The notes: a model not told the origin generated them from the letters alone. A DNA stretch of 64,000 bases from Margaritifera margaritifera (GCA_029931535.1 JAQPZY010001665.1:2315501-2379500), one strand, 5' to 3'; shown: positions 46,801-59,613, counted from the first letter of the stretch. Numbers and translations are program-made.

Positions 46801-47218
46801 GTTCCCATACTTGTTTGTTGCCTAGCTGGCTTACTTGTCCCTTTTTTCTTAGATACAGTGAATTGAAAGAAAAGAGGTAACTAGGATACCTTTTGCTGAT
46901 TCTGACCTTTTTGCAAGTTATTGAATTTACAGTGCTTTATTATAAATAGAATAGCGGCTTATTACCCCATTTTGTACATGTTGATTTAATGACTCACTGC
47001 AAAGACATACAAACAGAGCAATATGGAATCTACTCTAGACATTACTAGAGAAGTCAGACTTGAGTACTTCCCAAATTACAACATTCTGCCCAAAGGGAGA
47101 CCAGTCTATTCTGTGAAAATTATGGCATCAGTACAATATATGCAAATGTACCTAAATCATTAGCATACTCTTCGACACTAGTAATGGTTTATATATAAAT
47201 CTCGGAGAAAAACTAACC

Positions 47219-47251
47219 CCCCGGAATTGCGCGCAGTGCGCGCACTGGGGG
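47219..47251. other. CpG-rich palindrome
   Basis: Perfect 14-bp palindrome cagtgcgcgcactg (47,234-47,247) within acccccc...ggggg flanks, conspicuous in AT-rich DNA. It could extrude as a hairpin; no gene context. Confidence 0.6.
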
Positions 47252-47360
47252 TATATAGACGTACATGGCAGAATGGCCGAACACGTCTCAAATTAAATTA
47301 AAAAAACAACAAGTATAGAGAACTGTGTGAATGTCCAATGATCTTGTGGGTTGAGTGTAT

Positions 47361-47487
47361 GCCCATGCTAAACGATAACACTCATTTGCCTTCATTATTC
47401 CGGTAGATCGTGTAGTAGACGTACCCATGCTAAACGAGAACACTCATTTGCCTTCATTATTCCGGTAGAGAGTGCAGTAGACGTACG
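47361..47487. repeat. About 65-bp direct duplication
   Basis: cccatgctaaacgataacac / cccatgctaaacgagaacac, both followed by tcatttgccttcattattcc and gtagtagacgtac/gcagtagacgtac. Two adjacent, nearly identical copies. Confidence 0.9.
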
Positions 47488-50400
47488 TTGTGAAACTCCG
47501 ACGAAATGTAACTAATCAACATCTTACACCTCGTCAGCTATAAAAGCCAATGTCTAATATCTAAGAAGAAAATAATATAAACATATTGTCCAATGTTAAT
47601 AAAAGCCAAAATTTGTATGTATCTTTTAATTGTCCAAATCTCGTCTTTAACAGGTATATGATAAAAGTATATGTTGGTCCAGATACAAAACAAACATCAG
47701 ATGCTTTTATTAACAATCCTTTCTCTTCTGCTCATTTTGAAGAGTACATGTTTACTCGCTGAGTTCGGATTCCGTATCAATAACCTTTGTGAACAAATTT
47801 GAAACGAAAACTTAACAAATCAAAGCTGCAATTATTACGAGACTTATATTGTGCCTTTTGTGTAATATTCACTTACGATTACAGCAGTAAGCTCAACATC
47901 AAATCGCCTTTTTGACTTTGATTTTCAGAATATGGATTTTTTTATCTCGTTAAATACTTTCGATAAATCGGTATCTGTAACAAGTCTGAGTAGAAAGAGT
48001 CAAATTAAATTGCAGGAAAAGGATAAGGGACGCTGCTTATTAGCTGTTGAAACCTGGCACCCGTTAACTCGTTTATTTTATCCAATTATAACATATCTTC
48101 TAAAAACTTTAGGCCGATCATACATTATTTAGATTCAAAAACTCCGTGTGAATTTCGCTTGTCTTTTGCAAATATATTTATTGTCTTCCCATATTCTGTG
48201 ATTATTTAGTTCTTTAATCTTTTAATTTCTTCCACTGCATTTACGTTTTCATCTCGTTTCTTTGACACAATCATTACATATCTGGTATTCTGTATTTCGT
48301 TGTTCCTTTTTATTTCATTTCCTCTATCAGATTTTCTCGTTTGCATTTGTAACATTTTACAATTGATTTGACTTTGCAGACATAATTTATTTGTTTAATT
48401 TAATTTTAATTACTACTAAATGCTAGATGAAAGCTCTACTTGAAAAATAGCACCCTCAAAATCGTTTACCTACACACTGTGAACGATGTACTGGATTTTA
48501 CTTCATAAGGTGTAAAGATTATTCCCATATCAACTGATTTTGTTTAATATTGTGGTACATCTAAATGATTTAAAGCTCTATTGATGCACTGAAATTGTAT
48601 ATGGCATTTTGTCAAGAAAAATATGCATAATGTTTGGTATAGCTGCTTTATCGTTATGAAATAAAATCTGAGAGACGTTTATATGCCCTCATGATTGTAT
48701 CAACATCTCTGTGGTTTTCCATTCCTCTGATCTAGATCAAAATCCCATAGGCTAATTTGTAAGGTTATATCTGGGCTGTTTTAGCTTTCGAGAGCCGCAA
48801 TTTGAATATTATCTCATTCAATTCTGTTGATTGTTGTCGCCTTATCACGTTTAGTATGTGTATCATTTTTGTCAGAGTAAACCGAAAAGTAATCAGTGTT
48901 TTCTTTTTCCAACATATTGTTTGATTTCCTCTGACGAAACTATTTTCCTTCATCAAGCTTCGTCTGTTCAAGTTTTCGCTCCTAAAGACTCATCTGAAAG
49001 CATCGGGTTTGTCATGTCCCTTTACTCGTTTTTACTTTTCAACCCAACCGTATTTTGAGAAAATATATATGTCTGATAAAATGTATTTATGTCCGTTCTT
49101 CTACATTTTATATGATTGAATGTCGTCATCCATGTGGGTGAAATAAACTCTTTTGTATTTATGTTTTCTGTTTTGTTTTGTTCTTTCTCGATTGCTAGTG
49201 TAATGTGGAGGCAAACTGCTTATTTGACCATTCGTTTAATTCATTGTCTTTAATTTTCTTCCTGTCAAGTTTAAGTTATTGCCATAATTGATTGATATTT
49301 GTCCAGCGACTGAACTTTCGGAATCGTAGTAATGGTATCTTAATTAAAACTCTTTTTAGGCCTGTTAAAACGATATAAATTTTCCAAGGGATAATTTATG
49401 CCTGATAACTGTCTTTATGTGTTATCAACAAGCCAACATGAAGACTGTCTAAGGCAAGTACTTTTATATTCAACAATTTGTACCCTTCCTTTTTTTTCCT
49501 TCAAACAAACGAATGACTGAGATTTATGTCCCATTCCTATGGTTTAACGTCAAAACAGCTATTTCATACTGAGTCATCATGTGTTATTTTAAATCGAACA
49601 TTGTGTTCCATAAATTCCATCTCTGTTTTTTTTTTTTTTGTTTTTTTTTGTGAAACCATTATAGATTAGTCCCGTAAACGTTTCGAGATCTCAAAATTGT
49701 ACTGTACATTTTAATGAATATAAATTGATACGTTTACCTACATCTAATACTTAGTTTATTCTTTTATGTTGCGATGTTTCAACCTTCTTGCTAATATGGC
49801 TGTAGCTGCTTATTTCAATGATATCAACCTTAAAAGCAATCTGTACATCGAAGGAATTTTCCAAAACACTGGACGTCATCCCCTCTAGATGTTTGAATCA
49901 AGCCATTGACATATGTATTCTTTTGAATGTTATTTTTTGCCCTGCCTACAATCGTATCATGTATAAAGTTGCAAATACAAAGGCATTATTACTAGATACA
50001 TGCATTATTGATTTCAAGTTAAACTTGTGAAATATTTCATTACCTCTCCGGGAACTTGATTCATGGCTCTATGACTTTCTTAAACACTCGTAGACATATT
50101 TGTTTGGTCGCTGAGAAATCCTTGAAATAAGTGGGGAAACGTCTTTTTTGTCCATGTAAATGTTTCTTTCTTCACACGGATCTGTAATCAGCGTGGTAAA
50201 AGTCATTACTTTTGTAATAAAAGGGCATTGTTAAATATTGTTTTTAGACAACATTGAATTATTAGCACAGGTCCAAAGTTTTGCATTTCTATCCATTATC
50301 GCATACTGAGGTAGCAAATAAATGCTATTTGGTTGACTTTCCGTGTATAACCCTCCTTAGAGACAAACGTCATGAGACTTTGCAACAAACTAAATTAGAC

Positions 50401-51131
50401 AATCAGTTAATTGAACCTTTATTACCACAATTTCTTTTAACTGATCATATGTATGGACATTTTCTTATGTCTGTTCTTAATTATGAAATATATTTCAGAA
50501 TAAACTCTCGAAATTGTAACCTAACCCTGTTTGACAAAGTAATTGTCGAATTTTGCAAATATTTTTATTCGAAAAGTGGTTTGTAAACCTATTTACTGCA
50601 AAATAAAGAAACCAGGTGCTGTTAATAATGATACTATTCCGCAATATTTACGATTCAAAAATTTTACAAAGAATTATGCGAATTCTTCATTTAGGACATA
50701 TAACCTCTCTACAAAAGAAGTGTGTCCTTTGGTTAAAAGCAATGAATACTTTCAATCATATAGTTTTACCCAATTTCATAGATTTAGTGATCTAGGCATC
50801 CCTTTCTCAAAGGCCAGGATAACTAATAATTAGCATACACATAAATACAAATGAACAAATGAAAATAGATTGTAACACTGTGCAAATATGTCATAAAACT
50901 ACACTACGGGCTTTCACTAACTTGTGAATATTACAGAATTGTCAACACTGGGGAGCACTGGACTTTCGATGACACATCGATTGATGAATCACTACTGAAA
51001 ACAGATGAAATTATGTAGCAGTATATAGCACCACCTATCGACGCCGCCTAAGGGTTTATGAGAGCTAATTCATCCGGAAAATGATATGCTGATAAAAAAA
51101 TATTTTTGCAAGTAATAATCTTTCGTGAAAT
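47488..51131. other. Anonymous DNA
   Basis: No gene supported. Two overlapping + frames at 50,281-50,586 and 50,543-50,833 together form about 185 codons of coding-like sequence across one shift (DHMYGHFLMSVLNYEIYFRI, then NDTIPQYLRFKNFTKNYANS), but I recognise no family, so it is recorded only as a possible decayed ORF. Confidence 0.4.
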
Positions 51132-51776
51132 CTAATTGAAATGATATAACTGCCTATGGTGTGTACAATTACTCCCCTTGGCCAGCGCCAGCAGGGGTGA
51201 GCTTTTTGAGCTTTCTGAGGCGTCGAAACCAGTAAGTTTCCTAATCTCTCCTGGTTGCGAGTGTCCAGTTTCCATTGAGACTATACCGGTTAAGATAAAG
51301 TTATCAAAATGCTGGCCAGGAGATGAAAAATAGATTCCTACAGGGTTCTTTTCAACTGTTTTGGTATGCCAGTCATCTATGTTCAGATTCATCCGCATAT
51401 TGATTTGTCTGCCTCTCCAACTTACTTGATCAGACTTTGTATTTAACGAGTTAGATGACGTTTTCTGTTATGAACAAAATTATATGGCTGAGGGTGATAA
51501 CATTTTTCGTCCGTGACTGTTTTGCAAAAGGTATATGTCTTGATCACGTGTTTGCACTTTTTGCATCGTTTGTCCCAGCAGGATTTTGAAGTAGCCAAAG
51601 GGATGTTTTTTTGCCTCAGATTGTAGTTTAGCTCCAACAAGTACGTCTCTTATATTGTTACGTCTTGGGTCCGCAAGTACAGGTGTGTTTGGGAAGATCT
51701 CCCTCAAAAGTCTTTGAGAATTCAATGACATGTTTGTTTTCGGATGATTCAACACCGAATTTGACTTTTCATGCAA
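51132..51776 (-). pseudogene. Penelope-like retroelement C-terminal fragment
   Basis: Leftwards: RLLREIFPNTPVLADPRRNN followed by IRDVLVGAKL, then after a frameshift DKRCKKCKHVIKTYTF, a cysteine pair motif. A stop-rich gap follows, then the piece with GRQINMRMN, VGIYFSSPGQHFDNFILTGI and a tail. The order (xxxRDxLVxAKL, CxxC zinc-like motif, then the GIY-YIG-nuclease region ending in a PGHxFxxxxxTGI-like segment) fits the end of Penelope-like or GIY-YIG-linked reverse transcriptases. No reverse transcriptase core is present upstream, so the copy is 5' truncated. At least two frameshifts. Confidence 0.6.
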
Positions 51777-53252
51777 GGTTTTAAATTCAGACTTGCAGTT
51801 CCATACAGCCGTCCGATTTGCGATGAACTTCAGTATACGGTCTGCAACAATTATATCAGATATATATAATTGTATATGTGATTGATATTAGCTTTTTATT
51901 ATTTAGCTTTTGATGTCTGAATTTTGAAAACGCGTGCATCAATAGCCAAATAACGAAAAGACAAATCTCGTAAGATTAATAAAACTTGGTCTAGGTCACA
52001 TCTGTGTGTGTGCAAGAGAGACAGACAGACAGACAGATAGAGACAACGAGAGAATTCAAACCAAATTGGCGCTTGATCATATATTTTATACAAAAGAAAA
52101 TTGGAATGGATTTTCTTATGTTTTATTGACACTCAAAAACAATATACAGCGATTAGATCTCTTTTGAGACGTTGATTTGCCGAAGACTTATTTTTGGTCT
52201 ACTTCCATAATTTTGTGCATCTTGATGATAATCTGAAAAGGAAAAGGTTAAACGATACTGGCTCGGAGCGTTCTAAGAAAAAAAGTAATAATTGGAAATG
52301 TTAAAATTTAAATGTTAAACATAAATTCTTAAATTATGTTCTGTTGCCTTAGAGATTGTGAGTCAGAATAATAAAAAGGCTAGTAAATGAGTCAATTAGC
52401 GATCATTTCTACCTTTGGAATGTATTATGTGTTGATCTTTAAGAAATTGATTCATGTTTAAGCCGTGTATAATAAGTTCTTATTCATACTATATTAAGAA
52501 GACATTTCTTAAGCAAAAAGTATCAATCCACAAAGAACGTTTTCTTATTAGGAATTTACAAATACCCAATAAACTTTCTAAGTTCAATCGTGCAGCAAAC
52601 TTCATTATACTTTAAATCAAACTTAAAGATGTCTAAATGTATACGTTCATTGCTAAATGTTTCGATTTCATTTCGGATATATGTACAATAAATGTACAGC
52701 ATACAGCATGAATATAAATCAATTTTAAATTTATGTCTTATGAAACCAAGAAGTAAAACAAACGCATCAAAAAATAGTGATTCTATGAGGCTGCCAATGT
52801 TAGAAACTTGTATAAACAAATTTACAACAAAATCGTCTAGTATACCGACAGAATGAACACCTTAGATTCAGATTTCACCAGTGGGTCTTACTGTTTTGGC
52901 ATTAAGGCATCTGATCTGCTGAATTTAAATCGGACCTAATTCCGGAGCAATTGGATTCCTGAATTATAGATTTAAGTTTATGTTCATAGTCAGGCTCAAT
53001 CGGTGAAATTCCATTCAATTTTTCTTATGCTTAATAATCAGACTCTTTAAATTTGATTGGATAAGCCTACGTCATACTTTAGTTCAGTCCAATAAAAACA
53101 CTAGCTTCATGACATAAGTTTAATTCTACACCTAATGTTTTTTGAAGAATTCCAGACCAAGTCTTGTATAGTTATACTTTCTGAGTAAAAATATCAAACT
53201 CAGAGTTATAATACAACATAATAAACAATAAAATAAAACTGGAACCACATAC
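51777..53252. other. Anonymous DNA
   Basis: No supported gene. A short GACA run lies at 52,019-52,038. An 87-codon minus-strand frame at 52,556-52,819 has no motif. Confidence 0.4.
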
Positions 53253-53375
53253 CTTTCAAGGATTTCCTTTAATGTAATTTCTCTCCTTGGAGATATTAAT
53301 CGTACACAATCATTTAAAATAAAGTCACCATTTTGTACTAGACTTGTGCTAAATTCCACTAGTATGGGATGCAAG
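53253..53375 (-). CDS. Candidate host exon, unidentified gene
   Basis: A 123-bp open segment reads HPILVEFSTSLVQNGDFILN, then DCVRLISPRREITLKEILE. It is bordered on the minus strand by an AG acceptor (catctag, 53,376-53,377) and a strong GT donor (gaaag|gtatgt, 53,251-53,252). The length is 41 codons' worth with the same phase at both ends, so it could be skipped in frame. The polypyrimidine tract is weak and no partner exon was recognised nearby. The reading frame continues beyond the donor into a hydrophobic stretch, which could alternatively be genuine coding sequence. Confidence 0.35.
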
Positions 53376-54441
53376 CTAGATGTTATGATTGTTTAAAAGC
53401 ACATACATACTGCATGCCAAGCGATGACACCGTATGTTAGACCCATTTAACAGATAGCGTCTTCCATACATATACATAATACGAGACAAAGATAGGAAAT
53501 GGAAAAATAACAGTTTCACACCCAGTCCTCTATTTCATAATGGTATCCACGTTTACAATAAAACGTTTCCATAATCTATGTGTCATTTTAATGCGATTTT
53601 TCATTAAAAAAAGTCTTTTAGCTTTTATAGGAAAGGATAATTTCAAGTTCGTTCGCAGATTTTCACCTACTTTCGTGCGATGTATGCCATTGTATTCTTA
53701 CCTCCATTTCTAGAGAGCTACTCAGGGGTCGCATAACAGCGGGACAATTTGCTAATCGGCCAAAATATTTGGACGGTCTCTACGGCATGATTCAATACAC
53801 GTTTTACTACCAGCCGATGTCTCGACATTCGATGAAGTAAAAGTGGATTACAATGACGTGAATTGCGCGAAAGCATGTTAAAATCTACGGAGGCACTTAA
53901 AGTAGTCCTTTGTTTCTAGACCCACGACTTTCTGTGTGAAAAGTAATTACATACTTGTCGAACATATGCTAACATCTTCGTTTTTGTGTGAAAATGTCTA
54001 AATAAACTGCACAGGCATGTAAATACCAGTAACCTGCACAGGCATGTAAATACCAGTAACTCGGGGCGAGTTTGACCCAGTCCGACCAGACAAAAGTCAC
54101 GAAATGTTGACATGCACTGGCGCTAAACTTATCATAGGTGTAACACATCAAAATGCGTAATAGCTCGCTGAAAGAAAAATTTCCCACATTAAAATGGCAC
54201 TTAGATTATTGACAAGTTTCACTGTAAATGTGGATACTGTTACGAAATCGAGGGTTGGGTGTGAATATGTTGAAAGGGCCATATTGTACAAGGATCTATA
54301 GCCCGCTGTCTTTACTCTACATGTAACATTTTCATGATTTTGACCCATTTCAGCTGGACGTTTGTGTCAGATATCCGTTTAGAAATCATGTTTGCAGCCA
54401 GTAAGTTTGGAGAACGCAGTATCACGAGAGCCCGGGTTTGA

Positions 54442-54443
<2 letters not shown>
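53376..54443. other. Anonymous DNA with a perfect 27-bp duplication
   Basis: Two adjacent identical copies of ctgcacaggcatgtaaatac plus cagtaac occupy 54,007-54,033 and 54,034-54,060, a very recent duplication. Nothing else recognised. Confidence 0.7.

Positions 54444-54526
<83 letters not shown>
54444..54526. repeat. (TA)n microsatellite
   Basis: About 41 TA units. Confidence 0.95.
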
Positions 54527-54530
<4 letters not shown>

Positions 54531-56400
54531 TTGAATCAGTCGTTCTTTAGTCATACTATGCCACTGTATTCTACAGTATCCTTTTCCTCTAAAATATAAG
54601 TTCATTCAACAGAGAAGTTCCAAGTTCCGCCAAGAAGCCGTCATTAGTGTTGCTATATTAGAAACTTATGAGGGATTCACTACTAATTCTTGTTACACAT
54701 TTAATTTCAGGCCTATAAGTGGGTGTCATTTTTCTGCAGAACTTGAGTCCTCAATTAATAGCAACATTCTTGTTTCCGTTGTATTTCACTCAGAAATTAT
54801 CTAAATATCTCTGTCCTTCATCTCTCCCTGCCCGGACGTGGACTGTTGCTTTCCAGGGTACGTCACAGTAAGACAACCCTGCCGTGTTCCCATTTTAGTG
54901 GTACTTGAGACAGATGATGAATTTCCGAAGACAATGTTGTCTGTAGCAGCACGCACTAAGTAAAACTAGCCATATGCTTTGCTCGGGGAAATATAATCAA
55001 ATCAAATAAATGTTAGACAAATATACAGTGGAAAACTACAACAATTGCGATTTGGAGTTCTAAAACAACACAAGGGACTTCAGGTCAACATTTCTTTTGA
55101 TATAAACAGGTGAATTCGGGATCCTGGTGTTACGTCATTTCAGCCTACTAACCTGATATCTGTTACTCTGTGGTTGCTTCGATTTTGTTATATGCCGTAA
55201 CCATATTGTCATCAATACTTCGAAAGTGATTGTTAAAATGATATACGTTATTGGGACATATTGGATAGCCTACCATTGATAAAGAAAGAAGAGTATTAAA
55301 CTGCATGCTGTCTGTCGAAGCACGCACTAAGTAAAACTTGCCATATGCTTTGCCACCCGGTGCTAGGGAGAAATATAATCAAATCAAATCAATGTTAGAC
55401 AAATATACAGTGGACAACAACATGAAACAAGTTTACCAATAAATAATATAATAAAGTAAAAAGTAATATTTTCACTATTGTGACAATCTCTCACTCAAAA
55501 GTCTGAACTAAAGTAGATCTATTTTTAAAAAAAGGAGTAAAACGAAAGAAAGTTACGGTAACAAATGATATGTCCGTAACTGACAAAACGAAAGAGAGAG
55601 GAAGGGAGCTGGCTGACATATCTCTATGCAACAGGTGTTATCTGCTTCTGACTGACAAAGAGACGCAGGAAAGTCGCTCAGTATCTTATATCTTTTTGCA
55701 CTGAAAACAACAATACTTTATAGTCAATATGAAATTGGACTTATGAAAATTGTAGCAAATTCAGTCGTAATAGTTCTGTATATATTTATTTTCATCTTTA
55801 GCCGCATGACATGCTTAGGTATTCTTATTTAATCTATAAAACACACGAATATCATCTTAGCGAGATTATCTAACAGATATGAATGTTGCAAGGAGTTACT
55901 ATAACTATCTCGTTTTCCATGTTTTTATACGAATATCTTGAGGATGCGTTTCAAATTCACGTCAACAACCAAGATGCTTGCTAGCTGTATTTTACTGACA
56001 CCAAGATTACGCAATAGCGTGCAGTATATTTAGTATCATTTCGAGGATTTACGCGTAACAAAGCGATTGTTTTCACCGGTTATTGGGGTTATTGAGTGCC
56101 CAGATTCTGACCAAGGGCCTGGATGTGGATGTCTTAAAGTGCACCTTATTAATCTTGAGATTCACCGAATCCTGAGATCATTAAAATCCATTTGGCTGGT
56201 AAAGATCAAGTATCCCATATTATTTTTTTACTTAAATTAAGGTAATATAGATAAACTGTATAAGTTATTGTCATGCATCCAACAAAAGAAGATCACACAT
56301 TTATGCAAACGTTTAAATGTCTTTATCAAATCCGGATGTCTTTCATATTTATAGTTGATAATCCTGATTCTTGATCAATCTTAAAGATATGTTTGCTTTG
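54527..56400. other. Anonymous DNA with a 100-bp direct repeat
   Basis: 54,945-55,043 and 55,316-55,425 are diverged direct copies (gcacgcactaagtaaaactg-like start, catatgctttgc, gaaatataatcaaatcaaat, gttagacaaatatacagtgg) 370 bp apart. The second copy has a ten-base insertion (cacccggtgc). No gene seen. Confidence 0.6.
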
Positions 56401-56429
56401 TAGTAATTATTGATGATGATCAACAATGA

Positions 56430-56938
56430 GTGGCAGACCTAATTATGAAAGAATATAATGTAATCCTAACAGGACAGACAGGTAGTGGCAAATTTTTCAT
56501 TATCAGAAATGTGGCCAATCAATGTGAAAGTTGTATTGACTTCTTCGTCAGGGATAGGGGACTCTGTATATGGGGGTTTACAAATGGCCAGGAAGATAAA
56601 AGGCATACACACGAAGATTTACTGCATTTGGTCATGGTGAAAGAGACGTTCAGCAAAATGATAGACAACATAATGTCAGCTGATTGATTATAGATGAGGT
56701 GTCTATAATAAGCGCTAAGATTCTTAAACAACTTGATTTCCTTTTTAGACAAGTTCAAGAGAGCCCTCGTTTTTTGCAGGTATACAAGTAGTCACTGAAA
56801 AGAGTAGTCCACTTCCGGGCATGGAGAGACGAAGGGGATATATATTTATATATATGTTGAAGTTAAAAACAACCGAGACACAAAAATTTTTTTATATTAA
56901 TTACGGACTTCAGTTCTGCAGAAAAGATCTGAAGTTAA
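56430..56938 (+). pseudogene. PIF1-like helicase fragment
   Basis: From about 56,430 the frame reads NVILTGQTGSGKFFIIRNVA, a Walker A loop (the usual threonine/serine after GK is phenylalanine), and runs to a TGA near 56,687. After a one-base shift IIDEVSIISAKILKQLDFLF gives a Walker B (DE). After another shift near 56,775 FFAGIQVV appears, and the frame continues to TAA near 56,938. These features in this order match PIF1-family DNA helicases, which occur in eukaryotes as stand-alone genes, in Helitrons and in large DNA viruses. The remaining helicase motifs are missing, so this is a 3'-truncated, broken copy. No Helitron end was recognised. Confidence 0.65.
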
Positions 56939-57162
56939 CTGTTTAAAGAGAATTAGTAGGGAATCTCTCATGTGTACTAAATATATAACATCAATGATAT
57001 ATAACATCAATGGCAGCTACGTTGTTTTCTTTCTGAGTGAACGGTGGACACATTTATATTTTAATGGCAAGGAAATTGTAGAACACCATCATAGTCTGAC
57101 ACAACAAAGACGTATTCAATGTATATAACGCTGGAAATGTGAATATATATATATTGGAAATG

Positions 57163-57163
<1 letters not shown>

Positions 57164-57220
<57 letters not shown>
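57164..57220. repeat. (TA)n microsatellite
   Basis: TA run preceded by a small duplication (ggaaatgtgaatatat twice). Confidence 0.9.
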
Positions 57221-57224
<4 letters not shown>

Positions 57225-57271
57225 TATAAGTTTACGTAGCAGTATGTACATAAAATATATAAATTCCTTTT

Positions 57272-57275
<4 letters not shown>

Positions 57276-57321
<46 letters not shown>

Positions 57322-57345
57322 GAGAGAGAGAGAGAGAGAGACAGA
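57276..57345. repeat. (TA)n(GA)n compound microsatellite
   Basis: TA run 57,276-57,318 followed by GA run to about 57,345. Confidence 0.9.
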
Positions 57346-57354
57346 GTGAGAGAG

Positions 57355-57797
57355 AATTACAAATATAAACAAAACAGAGCGGAAAGTACTATCCCTGGAT
57401 TCTACAGGAGAATGTTTGATAACTTTAACAGAATTTTTAAATACGAATAAATAACAGTATCATACTGGTTAGAGAATTTGAATTTGTACTCTACGTAGAT
57501 TCAAACCCGAATCTGCGGATTACGGCACCCATCGCCTTGCCTGTAAGCACCAACCCCTATTCAATCTCGACCATGCACACATCACCAACAGATGACGCTA
57601 CAAAGTCGGTTGTATAGGCATCCGTGCGAAGCAGACATACCCTCATGTCGACCAGTAATTAATTCTCATCTAAGTAAGCGGACCATCTGGATTCCTACTA
57701 CCGAAACCAAGGTATATAGAAGTTATTATAGATAATTTCAAATATACACCAAACAGAGCGGAAAGTGCTATCCCTGGATTCTACAGGAGAATGCTTG

Positions 57798-57800
<3 letters not shown>
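57355..57800. repeat. Pair of 65-bp direct repeats about 380 bp apart
   Basis: 57,355-57,420 and 57,737-57,800 share aaacagagcggaaagt, ctatccctggattctacagg and agaatg.ttgat. Each lies next to a TA-rich microsatellite, suggesting a microsatellite-linked duplication. Confidence 0.8.
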
Positions 57801-57874
<74 letters not shown>

Positions 57875-57890
57875 ATATTCTATATATATA
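57799..57890. repeat. (TA)n microsatellite
   Basis: TA run with a few interruptions at its right end. Confidence 0.9.
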
Positions 57891-59079
57891 TACAAAGGAA
57901 ATTTATATATGTTGTGTACATGCTTCTACGTAAACTTAAAAACTGATTTTTGAACGTTCAGCTGAAATTATTTAAATCACTTTGTTCTAATAATGTACTG
58001 CACACCCTAAAGGTAGAAATTTATTAAATGTTTAGAAATTAAGTGATTTGTTATAATATTAGATCACGTTGGTTACTAAGCTTACAAATATAGAGCAATG
58101 ATACTACAGTTTTTGTAAGTTACTGTATTAAATGCTTTAATGAATTATTGCGAGCATGTGTATTTTCTGTGCAGACAAGAATACTGAACAGTGTGACCAA
58201 TATATTAGCGTCTATTTGAAATAATGAAATACATATGAATTCATATACCAGTATTACATTTGAATAACATACTGTATAGATCTAATAGTTTTAGATAAAA
58301 CTTGTTTGAATGCTGATAAGATATTTTTAAGAAAGTTATTAGAGTTTATAACCTATATATGTTTTCCTACATCAAATATGTATTTCTATTTATCATTTGA
58401 ATATTTTATCTAACATATGTATTGTATGCACCTATAGACCAATGAGTCTGAAATCAAGAATATTTATCTTATATATTAAATTCATCACTCGGGCGCATAT
58501 GAACAGGATCAGTCATTCAACGTACCGTTTTCACAGCTAGGGCCCGTTCACGAAAAACAGACAGCGACATTGGCCATCGATACAGTGCTCATCTGGGTAT
58601 CTAAAAGAAGGACAAATGTTTCTCTGGCAATCTGTTTGGGCAGTGCAGCCTGAAAAATTGATAGATATGACACCGTCAACGTGGAAGGTTTGCAAATTCA
58701 TTTTAAAGGATTTTGATTGAGATTCCTATGTATGATAAACGGGCATAACGTTGTACGAAATAATTTTGTTTCTGTACAATGAACGTCTCTCATATGTAAT
58801 GATGTGCTCAATCGTTGAAAAACAAAACAGCATTTAATAATTACAGAATAAGCCTGGTATATTGTGAATAATTGTGTATAGTATGTTTCAGGCACCTTTA
58901 CAGGCCATAAAATACAAATATTGAAGGACGAAAATTGCTCACAACATTTCTCAGTCATATATGAGTTTCTTCATAGATAAGGATTTTCGAATGTTCATTT
59001 TCAAATTTAAAATGTCAACTACCTTTTCATCATCATATTTAGGTTAATCTGTCACATCAGGTAATCCATACAAAATGAA
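57891..59079. other. Anonymous DNA
   Basis: No gene or repeat recognised. Confidence 0.4.
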
Positions 59080-59109
59080 CAGTCAACAAAAGGGATAACG
59101 GTTCCAACA

Positions 59110-59520
59110 ATGAAACCCGAAAGACTGCAACTTGAAGCGGGAAGAATTGTAACCGGACTTACCCGTAACGCTTCTACTAACAATATTTACGAAGAAACCG
59201 GTTGGCTCCCATTATCGGAAAGAAGAAAATTTCAAACACTCTGTACCTTTCACAAAATTGTATATGGTTGTTATAACTCTTACCTCCAAGATCTTGTACC
59301 TCCGTTAGTTGGACACACAACACAATATAATTTGCGATATAGAAGTAATTTTCAACAAATACATGCTAGACTAGAAATCTCCAGAAATTCTTATATATCT
59401 TCTACAATAAAAGTTTGGAACACTCTGCCGGATCCAATAAAACGTGAAACAGATTATCTGATATTTAAACGTAAAATTTCACCTACACATAATCTTCCAG
59501 ACTTATATGAAAGATACTAA
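59110..59520 (+). CDS. Reverse transcriptase C-terminal fragment
   Basis: Uninterrupted 136-codon frame inside the truncated LINE above; ends at TAA 59,518-59,520. Without the reverse transcriptase palm it cannot be active. The ATG at 59,110 is simply the first in frame, not a true start; the frame extends about 20 codons further upstream. The intact frame suggests a young insertion relative to the other elements here. Confidence 0.7.
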   Translation: MKPERLQLEAGRIVTGLTRNASTNNIYEETGWLPLSERRKFQTLCTFHKIVYGCYNSYLQDLVPPLVGHTTQYNLRYRSNFQQIHARLEISRNSYISSTIKVWNTLPDPIKRETDYLIFKRKISPTHNLPDLYERY

Positions 59521-59600
59521 AAGATTTTAATAATCGTCCAAGACAAACTATCTACTGGCATGATATCCCTCCAACACCCGCCACGGAATCCATTTATCGA

Positions 59601-59613
59601 CCCCCCCCCCCCC
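59601..59613. repeat. Poly-C run in LINE 3' region
   Basis: 13 C in the presumed 3' untranslated region. Confidence 0.9.
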
